Below are positions 37,801 to 52,800 of a stretch of DNA of 64,000 nucleotides, piece after piece. Position 1 is the first letter of the stretch. Every line of letters starts with the position of its first letter. The stretch covers positions 63,218,578-63,282,577 of the forward strand of contig OZ024903.1 in the NCBI GenBank assembly GCA_964017125.1, in the 5' to 3' direction. The DNA comes from Flabesymbios commensalis. Taxonomy: Eukaryota; Annelida; Polychaeta; Terebellida; Flabelligeridae. The notes beneath the pieces were generated by a model. That model ran no database searches and was not told where the DNA came from. It saw only the letters and a list, made by a program, of their open reading frames with translations. Both the position numbers and the translations under genes were made by a program.

Positions 37801-40800
37801 TTCATAAAAATCTTTGTTATAAACCCTTACATTTATGAAATCATGAGAGTATAAACTGTTCTCTAATGCAAGAAGTCTCAATTTGCCATGTATGTCAAGA
37901 AATCAGTCTTACCTCTTCTGATGTAAGTGGGCTTGGTACTTGGTACGGACTGCTTGGATTTGAACCTGTTTTTGAAGTGAGCAAAATAAACACATTATTT
38001 TTTATTACCGTATATCACAGCGTATAGCTTTTTTGAGCCCGTTTTTGGCCTGGTGCGTATTATCCACCGGTGCGTACAATATATTGATTTTGCTGAGCTT
38101 TGTCACTCAAAATTTTGATAAATAGGCGGTCTCACCTCTCCCGAGTGAACTGCGATCTCCTAACTCCTTAGATTTTCGCCCAAAAATGGCAAATTACTTC
38201 AGCAGCTATAATGAAACCGTTTGTTTTGTGAAATAACATTCCATAACAACCTAGCATTTATTTGTCTTTTAAATATCCGATAAAGTCATTTATTAATGTT
38301 ATTTAAATAGTAATCTACTCGTCAGACATCGCTAGACCTACTTCATCATGTCTATAGCTTTGATTGCGTGACCACTGTGAAGCTTCTATTCCATTCACCA
38401 GATGTCGCCTATCTTATATATTGTATACGGCTTGATTATTATTAGGTTTTACTATTATAGGCCTACATATTTCACTGCAATATATATTCAAGTCAATGGT
38501 ATTCTAAAATACAGACGAAATGTATCCTGGTAGAAAGTTTAAATAATATTAGAACGCTAATACCGATAGGTTTCACGGCAAAAAGAATAATATAATAATA
38601 AAGAATAATATTTATGCTCTTGATATAATTGCCACATTCCTAATTCCATACATATACATGATAGACATTAATTGTATGCTTGTAATAAATCACCTTGACA
38701 GTGCTGTCACCAATACATACATGTGCCAAGCAATACTTGTTACTCTAAATAAAAACTTGTACGTTGTTATACAAAAATGTTTTTTCATTTGTTGTATCTT
38801 AATAAAAATTAGCTAGATTATATCGCCGTTTCGCCCGTCATAAATGGTAGGCATCCCATTGTAGATTAAACTGTAAACCTATTCACCAGATGGCGCTTTT
38901 CCCTTCATTTATCTGACTATAACTGCTTTCACCAGGTGGCGCTAATATGTTATACCGTGATGATTTGTGTTCAAATCAACACTAAAACAAAAATAAACAA
39001 GAATTTTAGCCGCCGTAACCTACTTTTTGCTCGATGTGTGCCCATTTTCATAGTCGTCTGAGCTAGATATAGATGAATGGTATAAAATTTAGAGTGATAC
39101 ATAAAAAAGTGTTTAGTGGATTGAGTTAACGAGAAAAATTGCCGATCGAGAAAAAATCTAGGTCATAGAGGTCACAGAAAGTAGGCAAATGTGAGCTCAA
39201 TCAAGCTTTAGTCATGATAAACCTGTATGTGAAGTATGTGCATTCTAGTAACGCTAGTAGTGCTAAAAGTGGCGGACAGACGGACAGTCATGTCGCATGA
39301 AGACAATAGGCATCCTACAAAATTTGGAAACAACTTGATCATGCTTACAAGGAAAGTTGTTTAAGTCTGAGCAATGGCCTACAACAACCGAGTCTCTATT
39401 TACCAAATCAATTATTTTATAGGAACATTAACAAATTTTCAAACAATTTTTTTTCTAAACATGGTTTCTTTATGGGCATCATCATATATCTTACTAAATG
39501 CTTCATCCATCTCTCACTGTAACAGATCTATTGTTTATAATTGTAAGCTTATCCAAAAAGACACAAAATTATTATTTCAGATCTATACAAAACATTATAT
39601 AGATGTTAACCCCTGCAGCACTGATGTCGACTACAATAATATCTATGTGTTATTAATTGCACTTGCTTAGCCAGATGCTAAAATGACACACGTCTTAAAC
39701 GTGTAACAATGAGATAGATTGTGACTTCTATTTTATAATTTTTGTCACTTGAAGTTGTGGATCACGGCAGCGAGACACACCTTCAAATGACTAAAAAAAT
39801 TTAACCCTTAGAGCGCGGGGATAGACTTTAGTCGTTAGAATCTGACATCTATAGATGTCAGATTCTGACGACTAAAGTATATCCCTGCACTGTAAGAGTA
39901 AAAATATTTCTAATGGCCATAGACCCATAACATAGGTATTCAAATTGGAAAGAACTGAACCAGATATTTATGATGAAATCAATTTGAATAAACCCTTTGG
40001 TCTCCAAGGTTTTTGTAAAAAAATTCAGCGCTTTAAGGGGGAATTGAATAGTTCAGAGCTCTGGGGGTTCAGTGCGTTTTTTAGAGACACATCTCTATCA
40101 GGAAAGATAACTACCAGCTGTACTGCACGGCATTTAGATGTTCATTCAAGAAATGCCCATATTCACCTGCAGATCTGATTGAAGATGCCAGCGGAGAGTT
40201 AGGTGACTGGTCGAGCTGTGTCATTCCAAGAGGACTGGCTGCTGTGGCAGGTGAAACAGCAGATCTTGAACTTATTTCTGTCAAGCTTGGCATTGACACT
40301 CTACTGAAGGATGACTGCACAAAAAAAAAATTGAGTAACAATTTGAAATATTTATAATTCAGCCAGACTACTTTTCACAATAATATGCACCTCTGAAAAT
40401 TCAATTTCCAAAATATATTGAAAAAGAACATATGTACCATGTGTACATGTAAGTAAATTGCCCAGGGATTGAAAAAACAGTGACATTTATTTGAAAAAAA
40501 GCCTTCCCACTTTATCTTGAAAAGCTTTAAACACCCTTAATGGAATGGATTATAACATTTCTAAATTAACTAGGTTTAACTAGGTAAAAAGGATTGGGTT
40601 TGTCGCGAACCCTAAAAAGCAATCCCCCCCCCCCTGTAAAAATGAAACTATACAGACAATTGTACTGCCAGAGATCCAGCATCACACGTGCCACTGGATA
40701 CCCATTGTATGGTTTCCCAAATGTGAGTAATGGAAACTATAGCCATAAATAATAAATATTTTTAAGTTAGCATCCAAGTGAGATTGAACTCTGTTTGACC

Positions 40801-43800
40801 TCTAAAGATCACACGAATCGGAGGTAAAAAATACAGATACCACTGGATGCACACTGTAGGGTTTCCCATAGTTGAATCATGAAAATTATAACCTCATATT
40901 TCATAGCTCTCAATTTATAAGCCATTTAAGTATAATATACCTCTGGTCAGAAAGTAGATGAAACAGAACTCTAAACCCCTGAGGGATATGGGTGCAATAT
41001 GAGAGAAATCCATGCTTTGGAAATTAGATTGGAAGTTGGGTCATATTTGGTAATTCCATGACCGTTGCTTTGAAAGGTTGGTTTTTTGATTGATTTGCCA
41101 TCTACAAGCACTAAGTACAAAAAAACTGATGCCTCTCGCAAAAGTGTGGGCAGAATTTCTGAGAGCATAACATTTTTTTTATGAAACTAACAGCCAGGCA
41201 GCAATTTTAAAATGAACAAAATTGTTCAAAAAACAAGAGATTATTGAATGTTTGCCAATTATGAAAAAAACATGTTAGTTTCAGGAAAAACATTGCTTCA
41301 GCTGAGTTTTTTATTTTGTCGCCCTTGATAGCTTTTCCAGAAAAAGGTCCAAAGTTTTTTTTCTTAATTTTTTTCAACACTCCCTCATTAGATTTAGTAT
41401 TTTTTTCTCATCTTAAACAGAGAAAACAAGACTACATAAGTCCAGGAGCTCCCGCTCCGAATTAGAATTTGATTTAAGCAATTTTGTATAGGGTTATTAA
41501 TGTAGTCCTAGTCTAGGTCAAAAATCAAGACGCAAGACAACTAGGTCTAAGAAGCCCAGTCTAAGAGTAAGATAAGAACTAGACAGTCTGTCAGAGACAG
41601 TCTGCAAACCTCCATTGAAATTAATGATCCTAATCAGTATCCCAGTAATGGTCTACCTATCTGGCATGGTTTACCCGATATCAGGCCAATCGAGTTAACT
41701 AATAGCTGATTTACGGTCATTTTGAATTCGATATAAATTAGTTAAAAACTTAGGGTGCATCCTCCCCCGAAACCTCAAATATTGTTTTATAGTAATGGAC
41801 TAACATCTAACACAGTTTGCAAAATATTGGGCATGTGAAAGTAAATAATGGCCGATAGAGGGCCATTTTGAATTTGATCAAGTCAAAATTTTCCAAGATG
41901 CATCCTCAGCTGAAATCTCACATTTCATTTTATAGTAATGGTCTAGCCATCTAGCACGGTTTACCAAATATCGCCCATGTGAAAGTGAATAATGGCCGAT
42001 AGGAGGCCATTTTGAATTTGATCAAGTCAAAATTTGTCAAGATGCATCCTCTCCTGAAATCTCACATTTTGTTTTATAGTAATGGTCTAGCCACTTAGTA
42101 CGGTTACTAAGAACCGGCTATGTGAAAGTAAATAATGGCCGATAGGCGGCCATTTTGAATTTGATCGAGTCAATTTTTTTCAAGATGCATCCTCTCTTGT
42201 AATCTCACATTTTGTTTTATAGTAATGGTCCAGCTATCTAACACGGTTTACCAAATATCAGCGATGTGAAAGTAAATAGTTGCCGATAGGCGGCCATTTT
42301 GAATTCAATTGAGTCGAAAGTTTTTTAAAGGCATCCTCTCTCTAAACGTCACATTTTGTTTTATAGTAATGGTCTAGCTATCTAGCACGGTTTACCTGAT
42401 ATCAGGCCTATCGAGGTAAATAATGCTGATTGTCGGCCATTTTGAATTCGTAAGTTAAAAATTTTCAGGGTGCATCCTCCCCCGAAAACTCACACTTTGT
42501 TTTATAGTAATCAGGTAATGGTCTAGCCATCTAGCACGGTTTACCAAATATCAGCCATGTGAAAATGAATAATGGCCGAAAAGGCGGCCATTTTAAATTT
42601 GATCAAGTCAATTTTTTTCAAGATGCATCCTCATCTGAAATCTCACATTTCGTTTTACAGTAATGGTCTAGCCATCTAGCACGGTTGACCAAATAACGGC
42701 CATGTGAAAGTGAATAATGGCCGATAAGCGGCCATTTTGAATTTTATCGAGTCTAATTTTTTCAAGATGCATCCTCTCCTGAAATCACACATTTTGTTTT
42801 ATAGTAATGGTCTAGCCAACTAGCACGGTTTACCAAATAACGGCCATGTGAAAGTGAATAATGGCCGATAAGCGGCCATTTTGAATTTTATCGAGTCGAA
42901 TTTTTTCAAGATGCATCCTCTCCTGAAATCACACATTTTGTTTTATAGTAATGGTCTAGCCATCTAGCACGGTTTACCAAATAACGGCCATGTGAAAGTG
43001 AATAATGGCCGATAAGCGGCCATTTTGAATTTTATCGAGTCAAATTTTTTCAAGATGCATCCTCTCCTGAAATCACACATTTTGTTTTATAGTAATGGTC
43101 TAGCCATCTAGCACGGTTTACCAAATAACGGCCATGTGAAAGTGAATAATGGCCGATTGGCGGCCATTTTGAACTTTGACAAAATGAATTTTTTTAAAAT
43201 ACATCCTCTCCTGAAGCCTTACAATTTGTTTTATAGTAATGGTGTAGATATCTTGAGCGGTTTTCATGATATTCCACAATATCAGGCCTGTCGAGGTGAA
43301 TAATGGCTGATAGGCGGCCATTTTGAATTTTATCAACTTCAAATTTTTCAGGATGCATTCTCTCCTGAAACCTTACAATTTATTTGTTATTAATGGTGTA
43401 GCTATCTTGAGCGGTTTTCATGATATTCCGCAATATCAGACCTGTCGAGGTGAATAATGGCCGATAGGCGGCCATTTTTAATTTTATCGACTTGAAATTT
43501 TTCAAGATGCATCCTCTCCTGAAACCTCACAATTTGTTTTATAGTAATGGTGTAGCTATCTTGAGCGGTTTTCATGATATTCTGCAAAATCTTTCAGTCG
43601 GATTTACCGATGTTATAAATTAGGTCAAAGTGCTGGGTCAACTTCAAGGTCAAGGTCCAATAACCTGAAAAGGCACAACTAGGGACCTTAGAGAACATGT
43701 ATGTGCAATATGACTGTCATCGGCCCAGTACTTTTTGAGATCTGCTCCGGAAACGAAGTGTGCGTCAAAACGTCTAAATAGGTCATAGTTCTGAAGCAGA

Positions 43801-46800
43801 AGTAGGTCAAAGTTCAAATACCCCAAAAGGCACAACTAGACCCCCTAGGGGTGTTGTGTGTAAAATTTGAAGACAATCGGACAAGTACTTTCAGAGATAT
43901 GCTCCGGAAACGAATTGTTTACGGACGGCCCAACGGCCCAACGGCCCAACGCCGTCACATCATCATTTTCTCCTCTGCAACCTTGCGTATTGAATTCAGA
44001 TTAAAAATATTTTAACCCGTCCATTAGCCACCTGGAAGTAACCCACATACCAAAAATTGTTATCCTAGCTTATTTTCTCACAAAGCTATAGGCAAAAGAA
44101 GAGGCCAAAAAAAAACGGAGGTAGAATCCATAGCTCCCTTCGCTCACCTACGGTGACGGCGGGAGCTAAAAACATAGTGGCCTAATGTGGTATGTGTGTT
44201 AAATCCATTATTAATCTTTTGCAGATTTTTTAGTACTGTTTTAGTGAAGTATTTTACACAAGAATAACACAGCACATAAGAAGGTAACTAACCGGAGGAA
44301 CAGTGAACAATGGTGAGCAGATCGATGGAGCTGGTTGTATTGGTTGAAATGCATTCGCCACATTGGTATTACTAGTTTTTTCTTTTTTCAGTGATTGGCC
44401 ACCTGTAAAAAAATAAATAAAAACAGAAATTTCTTACATCTTTGTTCCACCATAAACAACATAAATATTGAGAATAAAAGCAAACCAGAATAAGTATTGT
44501 CATAGACGAAATATGCATCAGCTTTGATCATCTATCAACTCTTAACCAATAAAGCGCTGAATTATTTTTGTTTAAACCATGGAGATTAAAGGGTTTTTTC
44601 AATTTGAAATCATCATAAATGTTTTATTTAGCTTTATCCGATTCATTTGAATACCTGTGTTAAGGGTCTAAGGCCATTAGAAATATGTTTGTTCTTACAG
44701 TACGGGGATCGACTTCAGTCAATACATCAAGATTTGCAAATGTTTGGGCTCAAATTTAACGAATATGGGTAATTTTCACCCATTTGAATTTGTGGGTCGA
44801 GGCAGCAGTGTATATGTCAAGATGATTAATTAGGCCATAGTACTCGACCGAAAATTTGCTCTCCGAACTCCTAGAGATGCTGTGTGAATAATATGAAAAG
44901 AATCGTACAAAAAGGTCTGAGGATATCGCCACAAACAAATCACATTTGTTTTACCTCTTTTTGAAAAAAACAACATTTTATGTGCATGCATACAAGGTGT
45001 CATCTTGCTTCAGCTCTGAAAAAGAAACACACTCACAAAGCACCTAAAGCATCTGAACTAATCTAAACAAGTATGTAATCAGTTATTTTAGATAGGGATA
45101 TTAGTTACCTTTCAGTAGTGTGGCCAAAGTACTAGATTGTGGGAATGTCTGCTGAATCTGCTGAACAGATATTGGTGGACTACCAGTCCTCAAAGCTCCT
45201 GTCAGTGGACAGTCATTTCCGGAAAGGTTTCTTGTGCGATTGGTGTTACGTGGAATGTTCACAATCTAAGATACAACATAATATTATAATATCTGTAAAA
45301 TATCATTATACACCTGTATTGTATCAAATGAAAAAAATTATTACAGTACTGGTAGTATAAAAGCAGGAAACAAGAATATTATAATTGTATAAAAAGAACT
45401 CTTCATGGCAAATTATGGTCAATGAAAATATGTAACTTTATCTAATTATTTTAATTTCAGAATAGTGCCTATATCTGGGTAACAAAATTGATAGATAAGA
45501 AGCATCACAGACTTACTGAACAATGACATACAAGCGTTTTGCAGTTTATATAGCTTAAAAATACAATTGCAATCAAAGTAAACTTAGAAAGAATCGTACT
45601 GGATATTAAACCAAGAGTGGCTGATGATCAGTGCATCTCTTCAAAATAGGAATCAATAGCTAACTTATACTAACCTTAGGCACAATGAAGTCATTTGCTT
45701 TTGGATTTCGTGACTTTCCGAACATTGAGCCTGTAGAAGCTCGTCGTATATCCTGAGATAAAATAGTCTTTTTTTGTCTGTCTTCAGGCACATCTTCTGG
45801 TTGTGTTGCACGTTTCTGATTGCGTAATAGAATAATATTACCATCAGAGCTCACAGATGTCATTTGTGCATGATGAGAAGTCACTTGTTGTCTGACAGCT
45901 GGTACTTGGGCTAAAGTAGTGGGCAGAATTTCTATGTTGGAAGGCTGAATCATTTGAGATACTTGTTGTTGCACATTTTTCTGTTTTTGCTGTTCTTTTT
46001 GCTGCTGCTGCTGCTGGACTAATCCTAATAAAGCTTGTATCTGAGAAGCGTAACTGTTGGTGACAAGTGTTACATTGCCTCCAGGAGATGGGGATGTGAA
46101 GCTCCCCACAAGGGTGACATTTTTTGTCTCTTGCATGTCTTGTTGCACAACGGGAGTGTTTTTTGTAAATATAGTCATTGGGGAGTGTGACACTTGTTGC
46201 TGGTTACTTGTATCTCTCTCCAATTTGACCTGTGAGGCTCCTAGCAGCTGATGAAGTACTGGAGCCTGTGTGGATGATGACATAGGTTGCTGAACTCTTG
46301 TGGACATATGAGGATGTTGGGGAGTAGATTGTATGGGTACTTGTGTGGGTTCAGAAAGAGAAGGGGGACCACATGGTTTCACATACTTTGGGGGTTCTCG
46401 TTGAACTTCAGCTGCTTGCTGATTGTCTAGAACTAGATTTATAAATTGAGGCTTGCTGTTGTCTGCCTGCATTGGGATAACTGACTGCACATGTTGAGCT
46501 AAGCTAACATTACTTGGCTGCAACATAAGCGAGCTAATAGAACTGATAGGTGCTGTTGGTAAACTGGCGACTGTGGATACAGAAATACCACTGCTGCGAG
46601 CTGTTTTTACATTGGATGAATGGTTAAATAAAATAGGTGTCTTTGTGTATGCAATTATTGGTGTTGGGGACTGAGGTATTCTTGATACACTAATGGTATT
46701 GTCCGTCATTTGACTGGGTAATGATTTAGTTACAGCAGTAGTTTTGTATCTTGTGCTATTTTCCAATCGGTTCTCTTTAATCATATCACAGGGGCGTTGT

Positions 46801-49800
46801 TGCTGTCGTATTGGCTGCATCAGCGGTGAGTAGGAGTTTAACTCATTCAGTACCTTCTGTGTATTTTGATGCGTTTTTTGTTGCAATGGTTGTATCCTCG
46901 GCTGTGAATCAAGTCCCGGAAAAGTAGGAAGGCCACTTGACAGCATTGTATTATTCTCTTCACTTCCAGACATCAAATTGTTGTTTGGTAGTAAATTGCT
47001 CGAATCTGAATTTGCCATCTGAAAAGAAAAATATTTGAAAAGGTCTTGAATATTCTCACAGTATTGATTCATTTCTAAGAGAAGACAATATAAATTTCTA
47101 TGAGAAGACAATATTCAAGAAGCAAAACATTAGAAAGTGACCACTTATGACTTATTGGTTAACATATCATACATATTGCAAACTACTATTTAAAGAGTAA
47201 ATTTACCAAATAAGATAAGTGTATCTAGAGGAAAGTTCTAATGTGATGTTCATACGAGGCCAGTCAGTGACGGTATATACCTTAACCTTAATAATCACTT
47301 AAACGTGAAGATTAACAGAAAAAACAGTAACACTTAGATGTGTGATTGCCATAACAGGTGCTATAACTTCTTTAATTCTGTGATTATCATGGATAAAATT
47401 CAAAATATTGAATAAACTATATCCCAGGACCACTCATTTCACAGATACACATATTGAACCCATTCCACATTATATCTATTCTACAGTACGAATATAAATT
47501 TAAAAGCATTTTTGCTTGACAACATCAAAATTGCTACCATCATAACATTTCTGCCAGATTTTCTTTCATTTTTGAACTTATTAGGAGCTATATATGTGAA
47601 ATAAACACAAGATTAAAATGCTGAGGGTATCTTCTTGATGAGAGTAATTGTCAAAGAGGTTATATCAAGTTCAACTGTGAAGTCAATCAACTACCCTGTT
47701 TGGGAAGGCAGTGTAATCGGGAACAGAGAATATTTTTTTTGGCCCTACAATAATTTTTTTTAAACAGCTGTAATGACCCAAATCATAATGGAACAGCCCT
47801 CATTTTGACCAAATAATGGGGAAGTTGGACTCATGGAAATTGTTTTGGAGCAATCGGTTTAATATTAAAGAGTGTATTGAGTAATAAACTACTCTTGTGC
47901 TTAAAGGGTTCAATGTCCACAAACTGAATGTTTGGCATGTCCCAGATATGCAAGTACTCTTGACTATTGTGTAGGGGTGTCTTTATTATGTAATGCACTA
48001 AAACACAATTAAAATTACACATACCCCCTCTGTTGTCTTATACCGTACCCTAAAACTATTAGAGCTGCGGTGACCCAATTATTATGCAACAACCATCATC
48101 TTTGAACTTGACCAGTCTATGGGGAGGTTAGACCCATATTATATTATTTTTTAAATCGGGCAAATATTCGCGAATGTGTCGCCCTTACACCACACCAAAA
48201 AAGGGTACTTCTAGGTCCCCCACCTTTCTTGTACAAAAAGGAGGTGACTTTTATTCACTTTTTAGCAGCGACATTTTGAATCGTCCATGTCACAGTTTGC
48301 AGTATGAAGACAGACCTCAAATCTCAGAATGTTTAAAAACTGACAACAGATTTTAAAATATAAATGGCTGCCATGACTTCATTTTTTTTTGATTTGCTTC
48401 CATGTTCAAACTTATTTCAAATACACTAGTGATATTCATTTCAGAGCGATACCCTAAACAGTAAGAAAGTTCTGCATCATGTCAAAGAGAAAAAATTCTG
48501 GTTGAGCAAAATCAAGGTCATAGTAAAAATGTGAACTGAATCAAAGTTTAGTCATATTTATAATTTACCTGTATTTGAAGTTTGATGTACATGTAAATCA
48601 CAGTACCGTAAGCCGGGAAATATTGGTGGATTTAAACTTAGGCGGAGATTAAAATTGGCAGATTTGTCCGTCCCCCTGCCAGTAACCCTGAATATGAACA
48701 CTCTTTATGGTAGAGAAAAACATTGACATTTTTTATCAAACCGCCAATTTAAAACCGGTGCCAATATTTCCAGGTTAACCCTTAAAGAGCTGAATTAATT
48801 TGTGAATAACATCGCAACCAAAGGTTTTTTTTCAATTTGAAATCATCATAAATGTCTTAGTTAGCTCTTTTTGATTCATTTGAATACCTATGTTAAGGGT
48901 ATACGTCTGTCATGAATATGTTGATTCTTACAGTGCGGGGATAGACTTTAATCGTCAGAATCGGATGTCTACAGACGTCAGATTCTGATGACTAAACTCG
49001 ATCTCTGCGCTGTAAGGGTTAACAATAATTGGAAACCTGTAGTATTGCCGGACAGCAAAATAGATAAACGAAGTGCTGCCAATAGGCTCCCTGCCAACAT
49101 TTTAGTTGCAGTTCTAGTCTATGGACATGTTTACATCATATGGTCATATAAAGAAGCCAAAATTATATCACTGATTTTTTGATGATTTTAGCCTGGGCAT
49201 TTCTCTCTAATTAAACAATAAATTATAGAAACACAGAACAATAAAAATCACTATGCTGTAAGATATCATACCATACTGTGGCTGTTTGATCTGTAATTTG
49301 CTGATGATGCCATCATCTCTGTGAAAAACAAACAAAACTAAATTCATGATTGCTTGATAAAAGCAGAGTGAACATAAGATAGTAAAAAAATACTAGAAAA
49401 AAAACAAGAAATGTTTTCTTTATCACAGTGAGAAAAACAAAATCCCCTATCAATCATTTTATTTAGGGCACATAAGGAAAACTAATCATATTAGCCCTTA
49501 CAATGCTGAAATCATCATAACTGTCTTGTCAGCTGTGTCCAGTACATTTGACTACCTATATTATAGGTCTACGTTCATTATGAAGATTCAAGTTCTTTCA
49601 GTGCGGGGACCGTCTTTATACATCAGATTCTGACGTATAAAGACGGTCCCCGAACTGAAAAGTTTATTATAAGGCCACATCAATTTGATCTTCAGTTCTT
49701 TGTGATCAGGGCATCTGCAAAATCCAAAGCTTTTTATACTATAATAGAATAAGGGTTTTTAGGCTTCGTCCGTCGTTGAACGTATGCCCTGGCTATTTCC

Positions 49801-52800
49801 CGCCACCCACTATATACCTCACGCAAAGCTTTCAGTTCCAGTCTGTGTTCTAACGCATAATAAAACTACTTCTGGTATGTTTTCGTGTCGTAATTTGGCC
49901 TTTATTCAATGTTCATCATAATTTTCAGCTGATGTCTGTGACCACTACAAGTCTACTAACGACATAATACCAGGGTTTCCGCAATAGGAATGTTTGAACG
50001 GGGGTTCCAAAAGGGGGGTGGAGGGGTGAGGAGTTTTTAATTAAAGTGCTTAAAATGGCCTATTTTAATTGAAATGACAGCAAAATATGGAACATATTTT
50101 CATTTTCGAGGGGGGATAACCAGCTAAATTATAAGATAGTAGTGAAATGTACTAACTTTGGAACAAGTGTTGTTTAAAACTTATGCGTTTCGACTTGCTA
50201 CGGCAAGTCTTTATCTCATACGGATGTCCTGGTGGTGATATAGTTCAGACATTGGCGGAATGATCTTGTGTAGATGGGGGGTAGATGGTGGCCTTGGTCC
50301 CTGTTCATAGTTGGGCGTCGTCGGGGTATGTGAATGGCTTATGTGACTTGTGCGTCTATGCCAGTCTAGTTCTCGGTGTTGAGGTCTTGAGGCAGTATTT
50401 TCCCACTCCTGTTGGTCTGTTTTGTTTGGAGTGTTCCTTATACGTGACTCCCCAGGGGATACTTCGATTCACCTACATGTTTAGGATCATCGTTGCAGGT
50501 GATGTGATAGATAGTCCCACATTGTCTTTCCTTCGGGGTCTTATCCTTGGGATGAACAAGCCTGGACCTCATGGTATTGGTTGGCTTGTCATACATGCTC
50601 ACACCATTAGATTTGAATATCCGAGCCAGGATCTCGGATGTGCCTTGTACATAGGGGAGGCCTAGCTTCAAGCGTCTACTGCTGGTGTTATTGTCCTCGT
50701 TCTCCTCCACTTTGTGTGGTTTAGACAGGGGGACATTGAGGGCCCACTCTTCGTAGTGTTCGCTTTAAGTCTAAGGGCATTACGTAATGTTCTATTTTTG
50801 CTTGTTGGTCGACAGGTGTAGTCACGTATAATGGATGGTGGGATGTGAAATTCAGATATTGATCTGTGTGGGTGAGTTTCCTGTACAATGTAGGTGGAGA
50901 TTTTGGTACCTCCATCATCCATCACATTAACACAAAGGTCAATGAAGGGTAGCTCGCCTTGACTTCAGGTTCGATGTTGATTTGATGTGAAGGTCAATGT
51001 TGTTGATATGGTGAGATAATGAGTCCACAGCATATTAATGTATCTTGACAAAGGTGTTGTCTACATACCGCAGGACATCAGTATATGATGAAGGCTTGCT
51101 GTAGCAAGTCCAAACATCATAAGCAGATCATTCCGCCGATGTCTGAGTTATTTCAACACCAGGACATCAGTATGTGATCAAGGCTTGCCATGTAGCAAGA
51201 CAAAACATCATATGTTTCAAACAATTTAGTACAATTTACTACTATCTTAATGATTCTTGACCATGAAGACTATATTTTCAACAGTTAAATTATGCCCTGA
51301 AGCTGTGACTGCTCTTGCACAATTACAGGTAAATGTGTTTGTTTATCATTATCACTACATTGAGCATGGTGATAATAAAATATTTATCTACCAGTAAGTA
51401 AATCACACCAGGACAAACGTCTAAATATTCATTCTTACCTTGGAGAGAAGGTAGTGGTTCTAGAGTATCCATAACTTCTTCAATATTAGGTTGGAGTTGA
51501 ATCAGGAATGGCTGTATTAAAGCTGCATTATTCAGCTGGGCTGAGAAAACAAGATTCACAATCATTATATTCTTTTGAAAATTAGTGAGTATCTAGAAAT
51601 GCGCTTTCGTCTTGAAGAATCACTTTTCCTGTGTTTTAGAGTTGGTGTCCAATAGCATGTTCCACTGTATATAGCAAAATCACCTGCATCGCACACGGGA
51701 GGTCATATTGGCCAACGTAAGCATGGAAATAAAGATGTGATAAATGTGCTAACACAAGCTGGAAGCGTGCCAGTATATATTAGTTGAATATTAAAATTTG
51801 AATAATCATCAAATCATATATTTATTGGAATGCTTAGGACAAAAATCCTATATATATATCCAATTCGTATACAATCAACCTGAAGCTTTGAAAGGCAATT
51901 GTTTACCCGGCATGCCAAGTCTAATTCGCTTCGCTGCAGACCCGACCACACTGACCTCCATTTCATGTACATAGCAGGCTGTGTAAAAATGACACTCCGA
52001 AACGATACCAGGTGTCATAAAACTAAGACAAATTTTTTAAGCGCCTATTGAAATTTTTTCTGCTGGTGAAATCTAGTGATTGTATAAGAACTAATCTATT
52101 TAAAACTGGAGGTCTCTGTGTCAGAGCCTTGCGATGTCATCAGGGTAGTACATGTAATTGTTATTCATCAATCAAAATGTCTGTATGTATCCATATTAGC
52201 TCTGCAGATAATTTATTAGTGCTGATCAGGTGTTCCAGGCATATTTTTAAAGATTTTTTGGCACATAAGAAAAACATTAGTGGCCTATCTTTTATATCTA
52301 TATGGCCTACATTTATATTTATCAGATCTCTTAGACATGGTTGGAACAGTGTTAATACAGCAATAAATCATAGTATGAAGTGTTTTTTACTGTGACCATA
52401 TTATATTATGCTTCTAGTAAGTTGCTACACAAAAGAAGAATTTGCTTATGTTTTTATGCTCTAGTGGGAGCCCTGAATGTCTGTTAAATGTTGGGTCAGC
52501 GTCGCCGGTGATGGCCAGTATCCATGCAGCCCTAGTAAGTACTTCGTGCTGGCGGGATTGCGTGCACATAGCATACAACGCACCAATTCCATTTAAATGC
52601 TGGCCAGAGTCGTACACAATGGCAGGGCATCGGACTAATGCATGTTACAACAACACATTGCCGGCTATACCGACTATACCAGCACAATGCTTTGAACCAA
52701 GGTGGGTTAATGTTGGCCCGCCGTCTGTGACGTTGGCCAACATTCAGCGTGATGCCAAACAGGACAGTATCCAGCGTTGGCGCTGGCCACTCGCCAAGTC

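Larger units (their letters stand above)
37105..40166. other. Mondo introns between small exons
   Basis: Holds a decayed type C hairpin (about 37685-37750), a block from 38006 starting 'ccgtatatcacagcgtata' without clear right end, and a fragment at about 39095-39330 related to 58985-59230. It also holds two TTAA-type MITEs. No further exons found. Confidence 0.4.
47019..49271. other. Mondo intron sequence
   Basis: Two related blocks (about 47720-47860 and 48050-48160) share 'gctgtaatgaccca'/'gctgcggtgaccca' and 'ggggaagttggac'/'ggggaggttagac'. Two small elements follow (48604-48775, 48779-49018). No exon. Confidence 0.4.

Noticed and set aside
30733-44176. Helitron assignment of the two monomer elements
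   Set aside because: A short hairpin and CTAA occur near the right end, but shared bases continue past CTAA, no TC start is seen and the insertion is not between A and T. Left unclassified.
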